DNA of 64,000 bases. Source: Limnoperna fortunei. Lineage: Eukaryota > Mollusca > Bivalvia > Mytilida > Modiolidae. Shown here one piece after another: positions 1 to 10,359 of the stretch. The translations under genes and the position numbers were made by a program. The stretch spans positions 44,717,342-44,781,341 of the forward strand of contig OX104124.1 of assembly GCA_944474755.1 (NCBI GenBank), written 5' to 3'. Each line of letters opens with the position of its first letter. Position 1 is the first letter of the stretch. The notes under the pieces were generated by a model. The model did no database searches. It saw only the letters and a list, made by a program, of their open reading frames with translations, and was not told where the DNA came from.

Positions 1-377
1 AGGGTCCTATGTTAAACTATGTCCTGCGATGGTGGCCATCTTGGATTTTGGATCGGCACAAAAAACTCAAACTTTGTAGAGGACCATTTAAGGTACATTT
101 CTGCAAAATTTCAAATCAATCTGCCAAGCAGTTTATGAGAAGAAGATTTTTGAAATTCAGCCAATCAGAACGCATTAATGGCCTTGGCAGCCATGTTTAT
201 TATTTGATCAGCACCAAAAACTCAAACTTTGTAAAGAACCACCCAATAAACATTCCTGCCAAGTTTGGTTCCAATTGGCCAAGGCGTTTTGGAGAAGAAA
301 ATTGAAATGTGAAAAGTTTACAGCCGACGACGACGAAGACGACGGATGCAAAGTGATGAGTCAGGTGAACTAAAAAT
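1..377 (+). mobile_element. Pearl-like tandem-core element, right part (copy 1)
   Basis: The window opens inside a repeat whose unit begins near GGGTCCTATGTTAAACTA and contains TCCTGCG, a CCATCTTG segment and AACTTTGTA. Two diverged units are visible, followed by a GACGACGAAGACGACGGA-type trinucleotide tract and the terminal piece GTCAGGTGAACTAAAAA. The same architecture recurs at 2703-3151 and 47768-49547. The open reading frames across it are not conserved between units, so I treat it as noncoding. Family assignment to pearl-type (Helitron-related) molluscan elements is from memory of their structure: tandem core of about 160 bp, microsatellite, then a terminal hairpin. Confidence 0.6.
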
Positions 378-1050
378 GTATATATATTTAATATCATACT
401 ATTGTACTAACCTTCCATTAAAGTTACATATTTCGCAAAACCTTTCCAAAAGAGACGTATATACAGTATCCAGAAAAAATGTGGAATTTCCAGCAAGAAA
501 ATTAATAAGGTCAGAAACGAATCTGGATCCCGCTACTCTTATGATGTCAACCATAAACCTGAAAAAAAGAAAGGTTCTTTTTGTGCTTTTTGTGCTAAAG
601 TCTTACACTATATCTTAAAATGTCATTAATTAGTTAATTAATTAATTGAATATAATTTATATTTATAAACATGGTATCTTGGTTATTATTTTATTATACC
701 CAAACAATTTAAATGTCATGCATGTGAATAGCTCCTATAAGAGTAGTGCAAATTAAGAAATATTTGCAATGTTTTTATTAATGCAAATTATGTGATCGTT
801 CTGTAATCGCAATAATTAAACCTCACAATTCTACTTTGGTGTATCCCTTTATTACAAAATTACTCAACCTGCATGAACCATCTGTAAAGCCCTACCATAG
901 CCATTTGAATTTCTTCAAGTTTACTGGCACATTAAATCATTATTGATAATCAACAAATAAAATACATGTGTAAACTATTTATAAGCACTGCTTTAAAATG
1001 TTTCTTTTCTACAGGTTACTAAGTTTAAACCTGCAATTAATTCAACGACA
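378..1050. other. AT-rich spacer, no gene seen
   Basis: I see no conserved ORF, repeat unit or splice-delimited exon here. An ATTAATTAGTTAATTAATTAATTG tract near 625-648 is simple-sequence AT repeat. Confidence 0.5.
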
Positions 1051-1054
1051 ACTT

Positions 1055-2695
1055 TTATGTTGTCAAATGTACCACCACGGAGATCATAATTCTATCGCGG
1101 CCAGACCCCAGTGTCGAAGTGTCATTGCAGACTTGTGAAAAATTAATGTCAATCATACTTTCAAGATCTAATGAAAAATCAATGCCTAATAACCTAAAAT
1201 TTGAGTGTGACCAATTAAGTTTTTGATCTGGGCAGAGAATAAGGTCCGAGTACTTTTTGCCTCCAACCCATACTGCTTGTGTTTTTGTAGGGTTCATCCT
1301 TAAACCTGTTATGTTACCAAAATCTTTAAAACAAATCAGTGATTCTTTAAGGGACTAAAATCAAAAAAGTATCGTCAGCGTATTGACTAACCAAAGATTC
1401 AGCATTATCTCGAAGAACACCTTTGATATTTTTGTTGGCTTTTAACTGCATAGACAGTAATTCAACTCCAATAATAAATAAATAAGGAGATAACGGATCC
1501 CCTTGCCTACAACCACGTTTAAGATAAAACAAATCAGAAAGGTGTCCATTGTTTATGACACAGCTAGAAGCCTTGGTGTAAAGACTTTTGAACCATTCAC
1601 ATATTGAAGGTCCAAAGTTAAAACTTTCAAGAGCTTTGATCAAAAATTTCCATTCTATAGAGTCAAAAGCTTTTTCAAAGTCAATAAGTAATAATAAACC
1701 AGATTGATTATTTTCCTCGAGGTAATGCATTAGATCATAGAGAAGGCGTGTGTTCTCACCAATAAATCTGTCTTTTATAAACCCTTTTGTGTATCACTTA
1801 TGACTGAAGGCAAAACTTCCTTAATTCTGTTTGCAACTACTGCTGAAGCTATTTTCATATCAGTGTTTAGAAGACTAATTGTACGCCAGTTACTTATATA
1901 CCGCCTGTCTTTCCCCTCTTTTGGGATACAGGTTATAACACTTTGGTATTGAAACTGAGAAAAGTTCCCAATTTCATACCCATAGTGTAGAGATCTGTAC
2001 AAAAATGGTCCCATGTGTTTCCAAAATTATTTATAGAAATCTACAGTAAATCCATCTGAACCAGGGCTCTTACCATTTTGCATAAATTTTAATACAGTAG
2101 CACACTCTTCATAAGTTATGTTACCCTCACAGGATTCTTTTTGTTCCCTTGAGGGTTTTATATTGTGTTGAAAAAAGGGACTGGCATCGCAGTCTAGATT
2201 TCTACTTTGATAGAGTTTAGCATAAAAGTTTTTTTTCCTCAAGAAGAATGTCTTGCTGCGATGTCAGATGCCTTCCCTCATCATCAATAAGTTCGGTTAT
2301 AGCTTTTTAATAAAATTTTTCTTTTCTAACTTACAAAAATATTCAGTGCACTTTTCACCATTCTCGTGCTAGTGCTAGTTAGCTCTAGCTCTCAGCAATA
2401 AACCTTGAATCTTCTGATCTCTAGCATCTTCAAGCTCATTTTTCTTGTCTTGAAGAGACCTTAAGACAGCATCATCAGGTTTAAGGTTCAACAATATGTT
2501 TCTTGTCATCTCGTGACTTAGCAATACTATAATCAATAGAAAAGGATCTAATCTTCAATTCATCTTCAAGATTTCAAAAAATAATTGATCATCACAAGAA
2601 AGTGCAACTTTAAAGTAATCATCATCATTATCCGATACTAAATATTCATTAACTGTCTCTTTAATGCAAACTTTAACTTTTTCTACATAGTAAAA
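1055..2695 (-). pseudogene. Decayed L1/Tx1-type LINE ORF2 fragment (reverse transcriptase)
   Basis: The minus strand carries a frameshifted reverse transcriptase. In order from high to low coordinates one reads a linker with LKPDDAVLRSLQDKKNELED (about 2400-2500), then GKSPGSDGFTVDFYK (2027-2242), a block with CIPKEGKD and NWRTISLLNTD (1775-2014), then LLLIDFEKAFDSIEWKFL, CRQGDPLSPYLF and QYADDT (1347-1730), and a downstream block with NPTKTQAVWVG and LLGIDFSLDL (1055-1297). FEKAFDS, the GCRQGDPLSP block and ADDT are the conserved RT motifs, and this wording is typical of the L1/Tx1 group rather than CR1 or I. The endonuclease, ORF1 and 3' end are missing. Stops and frameshifts separate the blocks, so it is dead. 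It lies between pearl-like repeats. Confidence 0.85.
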
Positions 2696-2702
2696 GTGAA
2701 TT

Positions 2703-3151
2703 TTGTTTCTATTGGTTAATCGGTTTCAGAGAAGAAGCCTTTTAAAACTTTTTCTCATAGGGCCTAAGTCCTGCGGTGGTGGCCATTATGATTTTCCAAT
2801 TGGCTTAAAAAACATAACCTTTATAGAGAACCATCCAAACAATATTGCTTTTAAGTTTTGTTTCCACTGGTTAACCTGTTTCAGAGACGAAGCCTCTTAA
2901 AACTTTTTCACATAGGGTCCTATGTAAAACTAAGTCCTGCGGTGGCAGCCATATTGGTTTTCCAATCCAAATAAAAAACAAAAACTTTGTAAAGGTCCAT
3001 TCAATGAGCATTATGGCCAAGTTTGGTTTCAATTGGTCAAGTGGTTTCAGAGAAGAAGATTAATATGTAAAAACGACGCTGCCCCGGACTACGGACGCAA
3101 AGAGATGGCAATAGCTCAGTTGAGCCTTTGGGTCAGGTGAGCTAAAAAATG
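2703..3151 (+). mobile_element. Pearl-like tandem-core element (copy 2)
   Basis: About two and a half units of the same repeat as 47768-49547 are present, each with TTGGTTAATCGGTTTCAGAG, AAGAAGCCTTTTAAAAC and TCCTGCGGTGG. They are followed by a short ACGACGCTGCC/ACGGACGC stretch and by the terminal palindrome AGCTCAGTTGAGCCTTTGGG to GAGCTAAAAA (3112-3147). The hairpin terminus is more symmetrical here than in copy 1. Confidence 0.65.
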
Positions 3152-3404
3152 ACAAATGCTGAGTAATAATTTGTTATCATTACATTTTTTGCTACCTCAG
3201 CTGTTCACAAAAATATTAACACATATTTTTTTAGGGGTCTTCAAATCACAATTATAATAATAAATGCATGCAATAATTTCCCAAATTTACAGTAATTATT
3301 TACCCTTATAAGTAATTTACTGATCAATTGGCCACTACATCAACACAATTTCTGTTGACACTCTCTTCTTGGTTTTAATAATAATTCCCGTAGCTGGAGA
3401 TTCC

Positions 3405-3800
3405 AACCTGTGCTCGGAATTCCGCACTGTTTTGCTTGGAATTCAGCATTTTTGCACGGAAAAGGCTTGGAATTTTGGACTTTGATATTTTTAAGCGCGG
3501 AATTAGCTCGGAAATTTGGACTTTGTCATTTTTTAGCTTGGAATATGCGCGGAAAGTTGGACTTTAATATTTTTCAACAGGGAAGTAGCTCAGAATTTTG
3601 GACTTTGTCATTTTTTAGCGTGGAATATGCGCGGAAAGTTGGACTTTAATATTTTTAAGCACGGAAGTTGCTCGGAAATGTGGACTTTGTCAATTTTTAG
3701 CTTGGAAAATGTGCTGAATGTTGGACTTTAATATTTTTCAGCACAGAATTAGGAAATTTGGACTGTCATTTTTAAGCTTGGAAAAATTGGACTTTAATAT
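3405..3800 (+). repeat. Left tandem array of the foldback element
   Basis: Units alternate a short (C/T)TCGGAA or GCTTGGAA word with TTGGACTTTGTCATTTTTTAG or TTGGACTTTAATATTTTT. The apparent 79-residue ORF at 3410-3649 is just this repeat in translation (recurring WTL and ARK words) and should not be taken as a gene. Confidence 0.8.
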
Positions 3801-5524
3801 TTTTGTTCAATGATATGGGGATTTACAATTGCATTAAATATGTTAGAATTTTACTAGAATATCTTAATGGTTAAAAAATAAAATTATTATGCAGAAAATA
3901 CATTGGTCACCAAAAAGAAATTATTGTTTATTAAAAACTTTGACAGTTACATGTTAAAATATTAGCATTCAATTTATTAATTAAACTAGTTTACATGTAT
4001 AAGCACTGAAAAACTAAAAATATTCAGAGTTTTACAAGTGCATAAATTGAAATAATTATTTGCTATCAATACAAAAACACTAAATTAAATTTGTAATCAA
4101 TCATAAAATTAACATTTAATTTTTAAAAAAATATTTTTTTTCATGTTCTATTAGTGTAGTGAAGTATTCTTTAAGCTAAATAAATGTTTTATTACTCAAA
4201 AGAACTTAAAATGATTTTTTTCTGAAATGCTTAATTTTTTTTAATACAACTCAAATTTGTTTTTTAATTAATCAAGTTTTCAAATATTGACCAATGAAAA
4301 TGGAGAATCATTAGCCAATCAAAAAATTTGGCACATTTTTCAAATGGATGTTGATGAGGAAAACTTAATGGAGTTTGTTTACATGATTAAAACCTAAGAT
4401 AAGGTATGTGTTTTATATTAATTCCTGAAATTAATTTATAAAAATAATACATTTTTAGAACATAACTACACATTTTGATCCAATAATATGTCTCAGTACT
4501 TCACAAAGGAAATATTTTCAATAAATTTTTAAATATTGTATATATAAAGTCGGCCATTTTGAAAAATATCTTTCATTTTCACACTGGTTTCAAACATATT
4601 TATCATAACAATAATAAAACTAATAGATATTTAAAGTAATTGTTAAACATTCTATTTAGAATAAAAATTGTGCACATTGTCTATTTATGTTTGTATGCCC
4701 ATAAAGTTCATTAATAATTACATAAAGTGTGTAATCAAAACAAGTTAGTGCATGTATTTATTTCTTTAGGCAATTTACCTATGACAACATACAAGCTAAC
4801 TGAAAATGATCAAATTGTTTAATAGTTAGTGTTTCTTTCTTTATGAACACAGTAGATTTGTTGTGTTTGCAGATGTTTTAAACAAACTGATTTCTACTTA
4901 TAGAAATTTTAATGTTCTAATTAATATACATGTAATAGCAATATTTGTTAATTTTTCTGTAAATAAAATGAATAAAATAAAAATAAAATAAAATGTTTGT
5001 GAACATTTTAAGCATTAGAAAATCATCTATTTATTGACCTTAATAATTTTGACTGATTCATCTTTTACTCTAGAAGTATGTTATTGTTTAATTTTATTTT
5101 CTTCCAAGATAACATTAACATGATTAATAAGCAAAAATGGAAAATGGACATTTGAGTTTGATATCAGGCTTCTATGTAAAGCAGAAGCAACAAAGAACTT
5201 CACAAGTATCCCTTGCTGTCAGAATGATGGGGAAAACAAATAATATTAATTTATTAATTTTCTATTGAATTTTGAAAATTTATTATGCTAGAATGCAGTT
5301 AGTGCTTATCCTTTTGAAATAAGAAATAAATGATAGAATCTTATTAAGAATTGTTTTACTTTTCAGAAAACTCAGTGGCACTTGTACAGATTTTATATGC
5401 AATCCTCCACTAAAAATGATCTAGCTATGAGCATTGATGGGATCAACTATGATTCGCTGGCATAAAATCAGACTAAGCAAGAGACAAAATTTTGACATCC
5501 CAGGAACCAAAATATAACATGTAT

Positions 5525-6245
5525 AAGACCCCACGGAAAAAAATTCCAAGCCACTCGGAAAAAAATTCCACCATAACTTTCCAAGCTAAATTTCCGACAC
5601 ATGCATGGAAAAAAATTCCGCGGTTGCTTGAAATTCCAAGCTTATTTCCAACATAGCGCGGAGTATTCGGAATTTTCCAAGCTAATTTCCGAGCTATTTT
5701 CCGACATAGCATGGAATATTCAGAATTTTCCAAGCTAATTTCCGAGCTATTTTCCGACATAGCACGGAGTATTCGGAAAATTCTAAGCAATTTTCCGACC
5801 TAGTGCGGAGTATTCGGACAAATTCCAAGCTGTTTTCTGTCTAAGCGCGAAGTATTCGGAATATTCCGAGCTATTTTCCGACATAGCATGGAATATTCAG
5901 AATTTTCCAAGCTAGTTTCCGAGCTATTTTCCGACATAGCACGGATTATTCGGAAAATTCTAAGCAATTTTCCGACCTAGTGCGGAGTATTTGGACAAAT
6001 TCCAAGCTATTTTCTGTCTAAGCGCGAAGTATTCGGAATTTTCCGAGCTATTTTCCGAGCTTAGCTTGGAATTTGGTTACAAATTTCGTGCTAATGTCGG
6101 AAAATCTGTCGGAAATTTGTACATTTTCCAACCAAATTTCCAACATAGCTTGGAAAAGTGTGTTTTTTTTCAGGGTTTTTCTGAGAAAATATTTTTTAGC
6201 GCGGAGTCCGAATACTCTGCGCTCAAATTTTCCGTGCTAAAATGC
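5525..6245 (-). repeat. Right tandem array of the foldback element
   Basis: Units carry CCAAGCTAATTTCCGAGC, TTTTCCGACATAGC and GGAGTATTCGGAA. The basic spacing is about 55-60 bp, with a higher-order copy of about 178 bp (the block near 5690 recurs near 5868). ORFs at 5473-5790 and 5991-6332 are translations of the array. Confidence 0.8.
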
Positions 6246-6262
6246 GGAATCTCCAGCTACGG

Positions 6263-6817
6263 AAGAGTGATGCTATGTACAAGTCGCTTTTGTACATGGG
6301 GTCTGGTTCCAACCATGATAAAAAAAATATAAATATTCTCATTTGACAATAAGATAATGATGTTTTTAAAAACTCAAAATCAAATCCAGACTTGCCTATG
6401 GTATATCGTGAGGTAATAAGACTAGGGTGTTGTATGTATTGATCAGTACCATGGTCAGAAAACAGAATAATGTAGACCAAAGAACTCAGCTGTATAGGTT
6501 GATCAATCACAGTCTATAGATACTGGAACATGGACAAATTAAGTGTCTCTATGGGAGGTGACATTTTTTATTAATTGGGCTCATGACACTTATGCTGAAA
6601 ATAATTTGTTGTTGTATTTTCTTTAACTTGCAATATAGTTAAACATTATGGGGGAACGGAATCAGGGCGAACGAACCTAGGGCGAACTGACCCGGATTCA
6701 CAAAGCATTACTGAAGAATCTAAATATTACAGAACGTAAAAGATTCCAGACAGAGTCCTAGATAGTATAAAACATTGACAGGTTATCATATCTATTTTTT
6801 TCTACTGGATTTCCTTA
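6263..6817. other. Spacer, no gene seen
   Basis: No convincing exon is visible. A short repeated word (GGGCGAACGAACCTAGGGCG, about 6666-6685) suggests a fragment of another repeat. Confidence 0.4.
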
Positions 6818-7060
6818 GGGGTCGTCCATAATTGTCAACCATTTTCATAAGTGTGCAAACCGCACACTTGAGGGAGGGGGTAAAAAATTTCGACATTTTT
6901 GCGTACACTTTTTTTATCTTCAGAAATTTTTCGTTTCCGTGGAGTTTGGTTTTTATATTAGTTTAATGGTTGATGTACACTTTTAGATGGGGGGTGGGGG
7001 GTCTCGAAAAGTGTGCTTTTTGCACACTTGTGAAAATGGTTGACAATAATGGACGACCCC
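6818..7060. mobile_element. MITE with 40-bp TIRs and TTA target duplication
   Basis: The 243-bp segment starts GGGGTCGTCCATAATTGTCA and ends with the inverse complement. Over the first 40 bases the two ends differ at only two positions, and similarity continues more weakly inward (GCACACTT words). TTA flanks both sides (6815-6817 and 7061-7063). The interior is too short for a transposase. A 3-bp TTA duplication is common in PIF/Harbinger relatives, but I assign no superfamily with confidence. Confidence 0.85.
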
Positions 7061-7162
7061 TTAATAAAAAGTTAAAATATGGAATAATAAAAAAAGGCAA
7101 GCACAAATTTATTTTCTAAGGAGTGCGGCATTTAGTACAGTAACCAAATTGTAAGTACTTAC

Positions 7163-7623
7163 TGTGATTCTTCTTTAAGGTGTTGCTTTAATATCTGCTT
7201 TTCTTCATTCTCTGTTGTCAAGTCTTTGAATAAAGCATGCAGCTGGTCCACAATGCAACGCCGAGCAGGAAATTTCATATAATGCAGATCGTCACCAGAA
7301 AAATCAAAATTGAATTTACTTTGCACATACTCATAAATTCTTATAAAATCTTCGTCTAATTCCGGTACTTCTACCTTAATAAGTTCAAATTGGTCAATGA
7401 GTTCATCTGGGCTAGAAATAATGGAATCTGAATACGAGATATTTATGCGTTGCAAGTCATACTCCGTCCACTTGCTAGTTTCCGACGGAATCGTAAACTT
7501 TTTCTTTATTCTTTTACCATGTGTTTTTAAAGGTGATGAACTAGGACGCCAGTATTCGTCGGAATCAACATCTTTGTCTTCGCTTTCTCTGCTTCGTTTT
7601 ATGGACGTACATGTAGATGCCAT
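7163..7623 (-). CDS. First coding exon of an unrecognised gene
   Basis: An ATG at 7623 opens 153 codons plus two bases, ending at a strong donor (CACA then GTAAGTAC, read on the minus strand). The few residues past it before the stop are therefore intron. The product starts MASTCTSIKRSRESEDKD, has a basic cluster KTHGKRIKKK near residue 35 (possible nuclear signal), an acidic middle, an IYEYVQSKF segment near 100, PARRCIVDQLHALF near 118 and a charged helical tail. The composition is unlike the surrounding transposon ORFs, with no stop or frameshift. I do not recognise the family. Later exons would lie leftward, where I could not place any with confidence. A second ATG faces it head-to-head at 7696. 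Confidence 0.55.
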
Positions 7624-7695
7624 TATAATAGATCCGTCTTATCAGGGGAGATCATAGGGAAAGGGGATGGAAACGAAAAAAACTAATGCTGGAAC

Positions 7696-7899
7696 ATGGC
7701 GGGAGCCTCGCTCGATGTCTTTCGGTTTTTTTACAATAACATCCGACATAACGTCTTTGCGATACCCATTTCATTGGACTGTGTAATGACCCATATACAA
7801 CACGAGATACTTCCGATATTTGCCGGAAAAAATCGAGTGGAAAAGAAATCAATAAATAGGTCGATCGGTGGAGCCGACACGTGGTTTAGTTTTCTTTAA
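7696..7899 (+). other. Possible divergent first exon or chance ORF
   Basis: A 67-codon ORF begins in a good initiation context (AACATGGCGG), 72 bp from the start codon of the minus-strand exon at 7623. No strong donor or known motif is seen. It could be the start of a divergently transcribed gene sharing a promoter, or chance. Confidence 0.2.
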
Positions 7900-8017
7900 A
7901 CGTGAAAAAAGCATTTGCATACTTTTTTAAAATAAACAATAGAATAATGTTTTTTTATGTATCGATATGATAAATAGGTGTGACAAGTATTGCATTTTTG
8001 ATTACCTTCTGGGGACC

Positions 8018-9404
8018 TTTTTAGTAACAGACAGTTTGGATTTCTGTCTGGTAGATCGACAACTTTACAACTACTATATATGTATTGGAAAAATTGACAG
8101 AAATTTTGGATTCTGGAGGCTCCTTAGATGCAATCTACTTCGATTTCATGAAAGCTTTCGATACAGTCCCTTACAAACGTCTAATTAGCAAACTTGAAAG
8201 TTATGGACTATCAGATGAAATTATTCAATGGGTCAAGTCATTTCTCACAGACAGAAAGCAACGTGTACGAGTCAACAGCAGTTTCTCAACCTTCCAGCAG
8301 GTCACCAGTGGTATTCCACAAGGGAGTGTCCTAGGTCCGATATTATTTGTGATTTACATAAACGACCTACCAAACAAATTAGAATCTGATTGCTACATGT
8401 TTGCAGACGACACTAAAATTTTCCGACAGACTATCTCCACCATAGACAACGACATAATCCAGAATGATATACATGTATTTGAACTAGAGAATTGGTCAAA
8501 TAAATGGTTACTCCGTTTCCACCCAGATAAATGTAAAGTGCTGACAGCTGGAAAAACCGACAGACCTAATTATGATTACACACTAAGGAACACACAATTA
8601 GAACATGTAGAAAAAGAGAAAGACATAGGCGTTACCATTGACAACAAACTGTCATTTGAACATCATATGAACGAAAAGGTCAACAAAGCTAACAGCATCA
8701 TGGGACTGATAAGAAGAACATTCACTAGTCTAGACGAAGAAATATTTAATTCACTATACAAGGCCCTAGTTCCTCCACATCTAGAATATGCCAATGCAAT
8801 CTGGTGTGCATACAAGATCAAAGATATAACTGCCTTAGAAAACGTACATAGGAGAGCAACTAAATTAGTTCCAACTTTGTCACAACTAGAATACGAACAA
8901 CGACTAAGAAAATTGAAACTACCAACCCTCAAATACAGACGTCTACCTGGTGATATGATTGAAGCATATAAATTAACATCAGGAATATATGACAACACGC
9001 TGCCACATCTACTCATCTACAATACTGAAAATCGAACAAGATGACATAACAAGAAACTCGTTACACAGAGAAGCACCAAAAACATCAGGTCAAAGTTCTT
9101 CACCCAGCGAATCGTAACAACTTGGAACCAAGTACCAGTAAGTATTGTCAACGCACCAACCCTGCAATCGTTTGAAAATCGCTAAGATAAATATTGGAAC
9201 AACTTAGAGATGAAATACAACATTAAGGCTGAAACCGGAACCGGAACGGACTTAAGTCAGCAAGAATTGAATGATCTGAATACAGTGGCTTATGCCAGCG
9301 TTCAGAAGAAGACCTGTGAGTACCTTTGAGACAGTTTGCTAAAAAATGTCCTGAATATAGCTGAAATATTGCTTGCCAGACGTAAAACAGCAATCAATCA
9401 ATCT
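8018..9404 (+). pseudogene. 5'-truncated CR1/L2-like LINE (reverse transcriptase to 3' tail)
   Basis: The copy begins mid-RT near QFGFLSGRSTTLQLL (about 8030, one frame) and shifts frame near 8080. It then stays open for 319 codons (8085-9044) with YFDFMKAFDTVP, the SGIPQGSVLGPILFVIYIND block, MFADDTKIF and the C-terminal region HPDKCKVL, GVTIDNKLSFEHH and LEYANAIW. After a stop at 9044 the other frame continues with IRSKFFTQRIVTTWNQVP (about 9080-9140). No RNase H follows, in contrast to the I-type copies. The 3' end is GTCCTGAATATAGCTGAAAT, TTGCTTGCCAGACG and a (CAAT)n tail at 9391-9403. That is the same tail used by the Nimb-like copies. It is dead but moderately young. Confidence 0.85.
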
Positions 9405-9711
9405 CACTGAAAAATCTACCTGTTTATTGTACATACGCAGCAGATTAAGTGAAATCTATTTAGGGAATGATTCACTGCACGGACAATTTCCCAAAAAGAC
9501 ATCCACAAGTCTCTCTCTCCTACTCCCCTAAACCGAGACTAATCACATAGCTGGTCTCTACTCTCCTAACCCCATAAACTGAGACTAATCACAATAGTTT
9601 GTCTTTTAATATATATTATATTTAGATCATTAAATGTAAAAAGCAAAAAAAAAAAGACTTGTGTCCCTATTATATTCACTTGATGTATTCATGCATTGTT
9701 CAAATATAGGG

Positions 9712-9860
9712 AGGGGGCTCATTGGAATAGTGGTTAAGGTAGTTCAGCTATTATTGATCATGGGGTTGTCTACACTGATATTTTGGGTTCTAGTCTCACG
9801 GTGGGCACAATGCGCTCAACTTTAAAAATAGCACAAGTCTGAAATGGCAGGGTTGCAAAC
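9712..9860 (+). mobile_element. tRNA-derived SINE head
   Basis: TAGTGGTTAAGG (9728-9739) resembles an RNA polymerase III A box and GGGTTCTAGTCTC (9785-9797) a B box, spaced as in tRNA-derived SINEs. The body after 9830 is not assignable. Confidence 0.5.
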
Positions 9861-9924
9861 CAAGTGCCTTTATAAATAGGGAATGGTTTACAATTTGTAG
9901 AAAGAAGGTTTTAGGTATTTGTAC

Positions 9925-10142
9925 AAAATGTAGGATGAGTTGATTACACAAAAAAGGAACAATCTTCTGCAAATGTTACGAAAAATGACTATGTTTCCAA
10001 ATCTGAAAATTAAAAAAAAAATCTTCAAACAATTCCATAACAGCAGGTGCATAATTTCAATACATGTTCAATCCATCTGTCAAGTTTCAGAGATCTGGGT
10101 TGAAAACTGTAGGAGTTGATTATGCAAATAGGTACCATCTTA
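9925..10142 (+). repeat. Diverged tandem pair (~180-bp unit)
   Basis: GTAGGATGAGTTGATTAC then GGAACAATCTT (about 9930-9975) recurs as GTAGGAGTTGATTATGC then GGTACCATCTT (about 10110-10141). It looks like the core of another tandem-repeat element into which LINE copy A inserted. Confidence 0.4.
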
Positions 10143-10359
10143 TGATTGATTGATTGATTGATGTTTAACGTCCAGCAAGCAATATTTCAGCTATATTCAG
10201 GACGTGAAAATTATAATTTTTAAGTTAGTACAACGCCATGCCTCCTTTTTATACTAAAACGTGATCTCATACAATAATATGAGAATATACACAGATAAAA
10301 ATGGTAGTTAAAACAATAAAAAATATGAAGTATCACAATTAATAGTGAAATTAAATTTT

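Larger units (their letters stand above)
3388..6262. mobile_element. Foldback-type DNA element with tandem-array inverted ends
   Basis: The left end CCGTAGCTGGAGATTCC (3388-3404) is matched in inverse orientation by GGAATCTCCAGCTACGG (6246-6262), a perfect 17-bp inverted repeat. Just inside each end is a block of short tandem repeats (3405-3800 and 5525-6245) built from the same words in opposite orientation: CTCGGAA/GCTTGGAA/GCGCGGAA on the left, TTCCGAG/TTCCAAGC/TTCCGCGC on the right. The centre (about 3830-5460) is AT-rich and has no long ORF. Together the arms could fold into a stem several hundred bases long. No transposase is visible, so it would be non-autonomous. A clear target duplication was not found. 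Confidence 0.7.

Noticed and set aside
3410..3649. 79-residue ORF with repeated WTL/ARK words
   Set aside because: It is the translation of the foldback tandem array; frame is not maintained in the other array.
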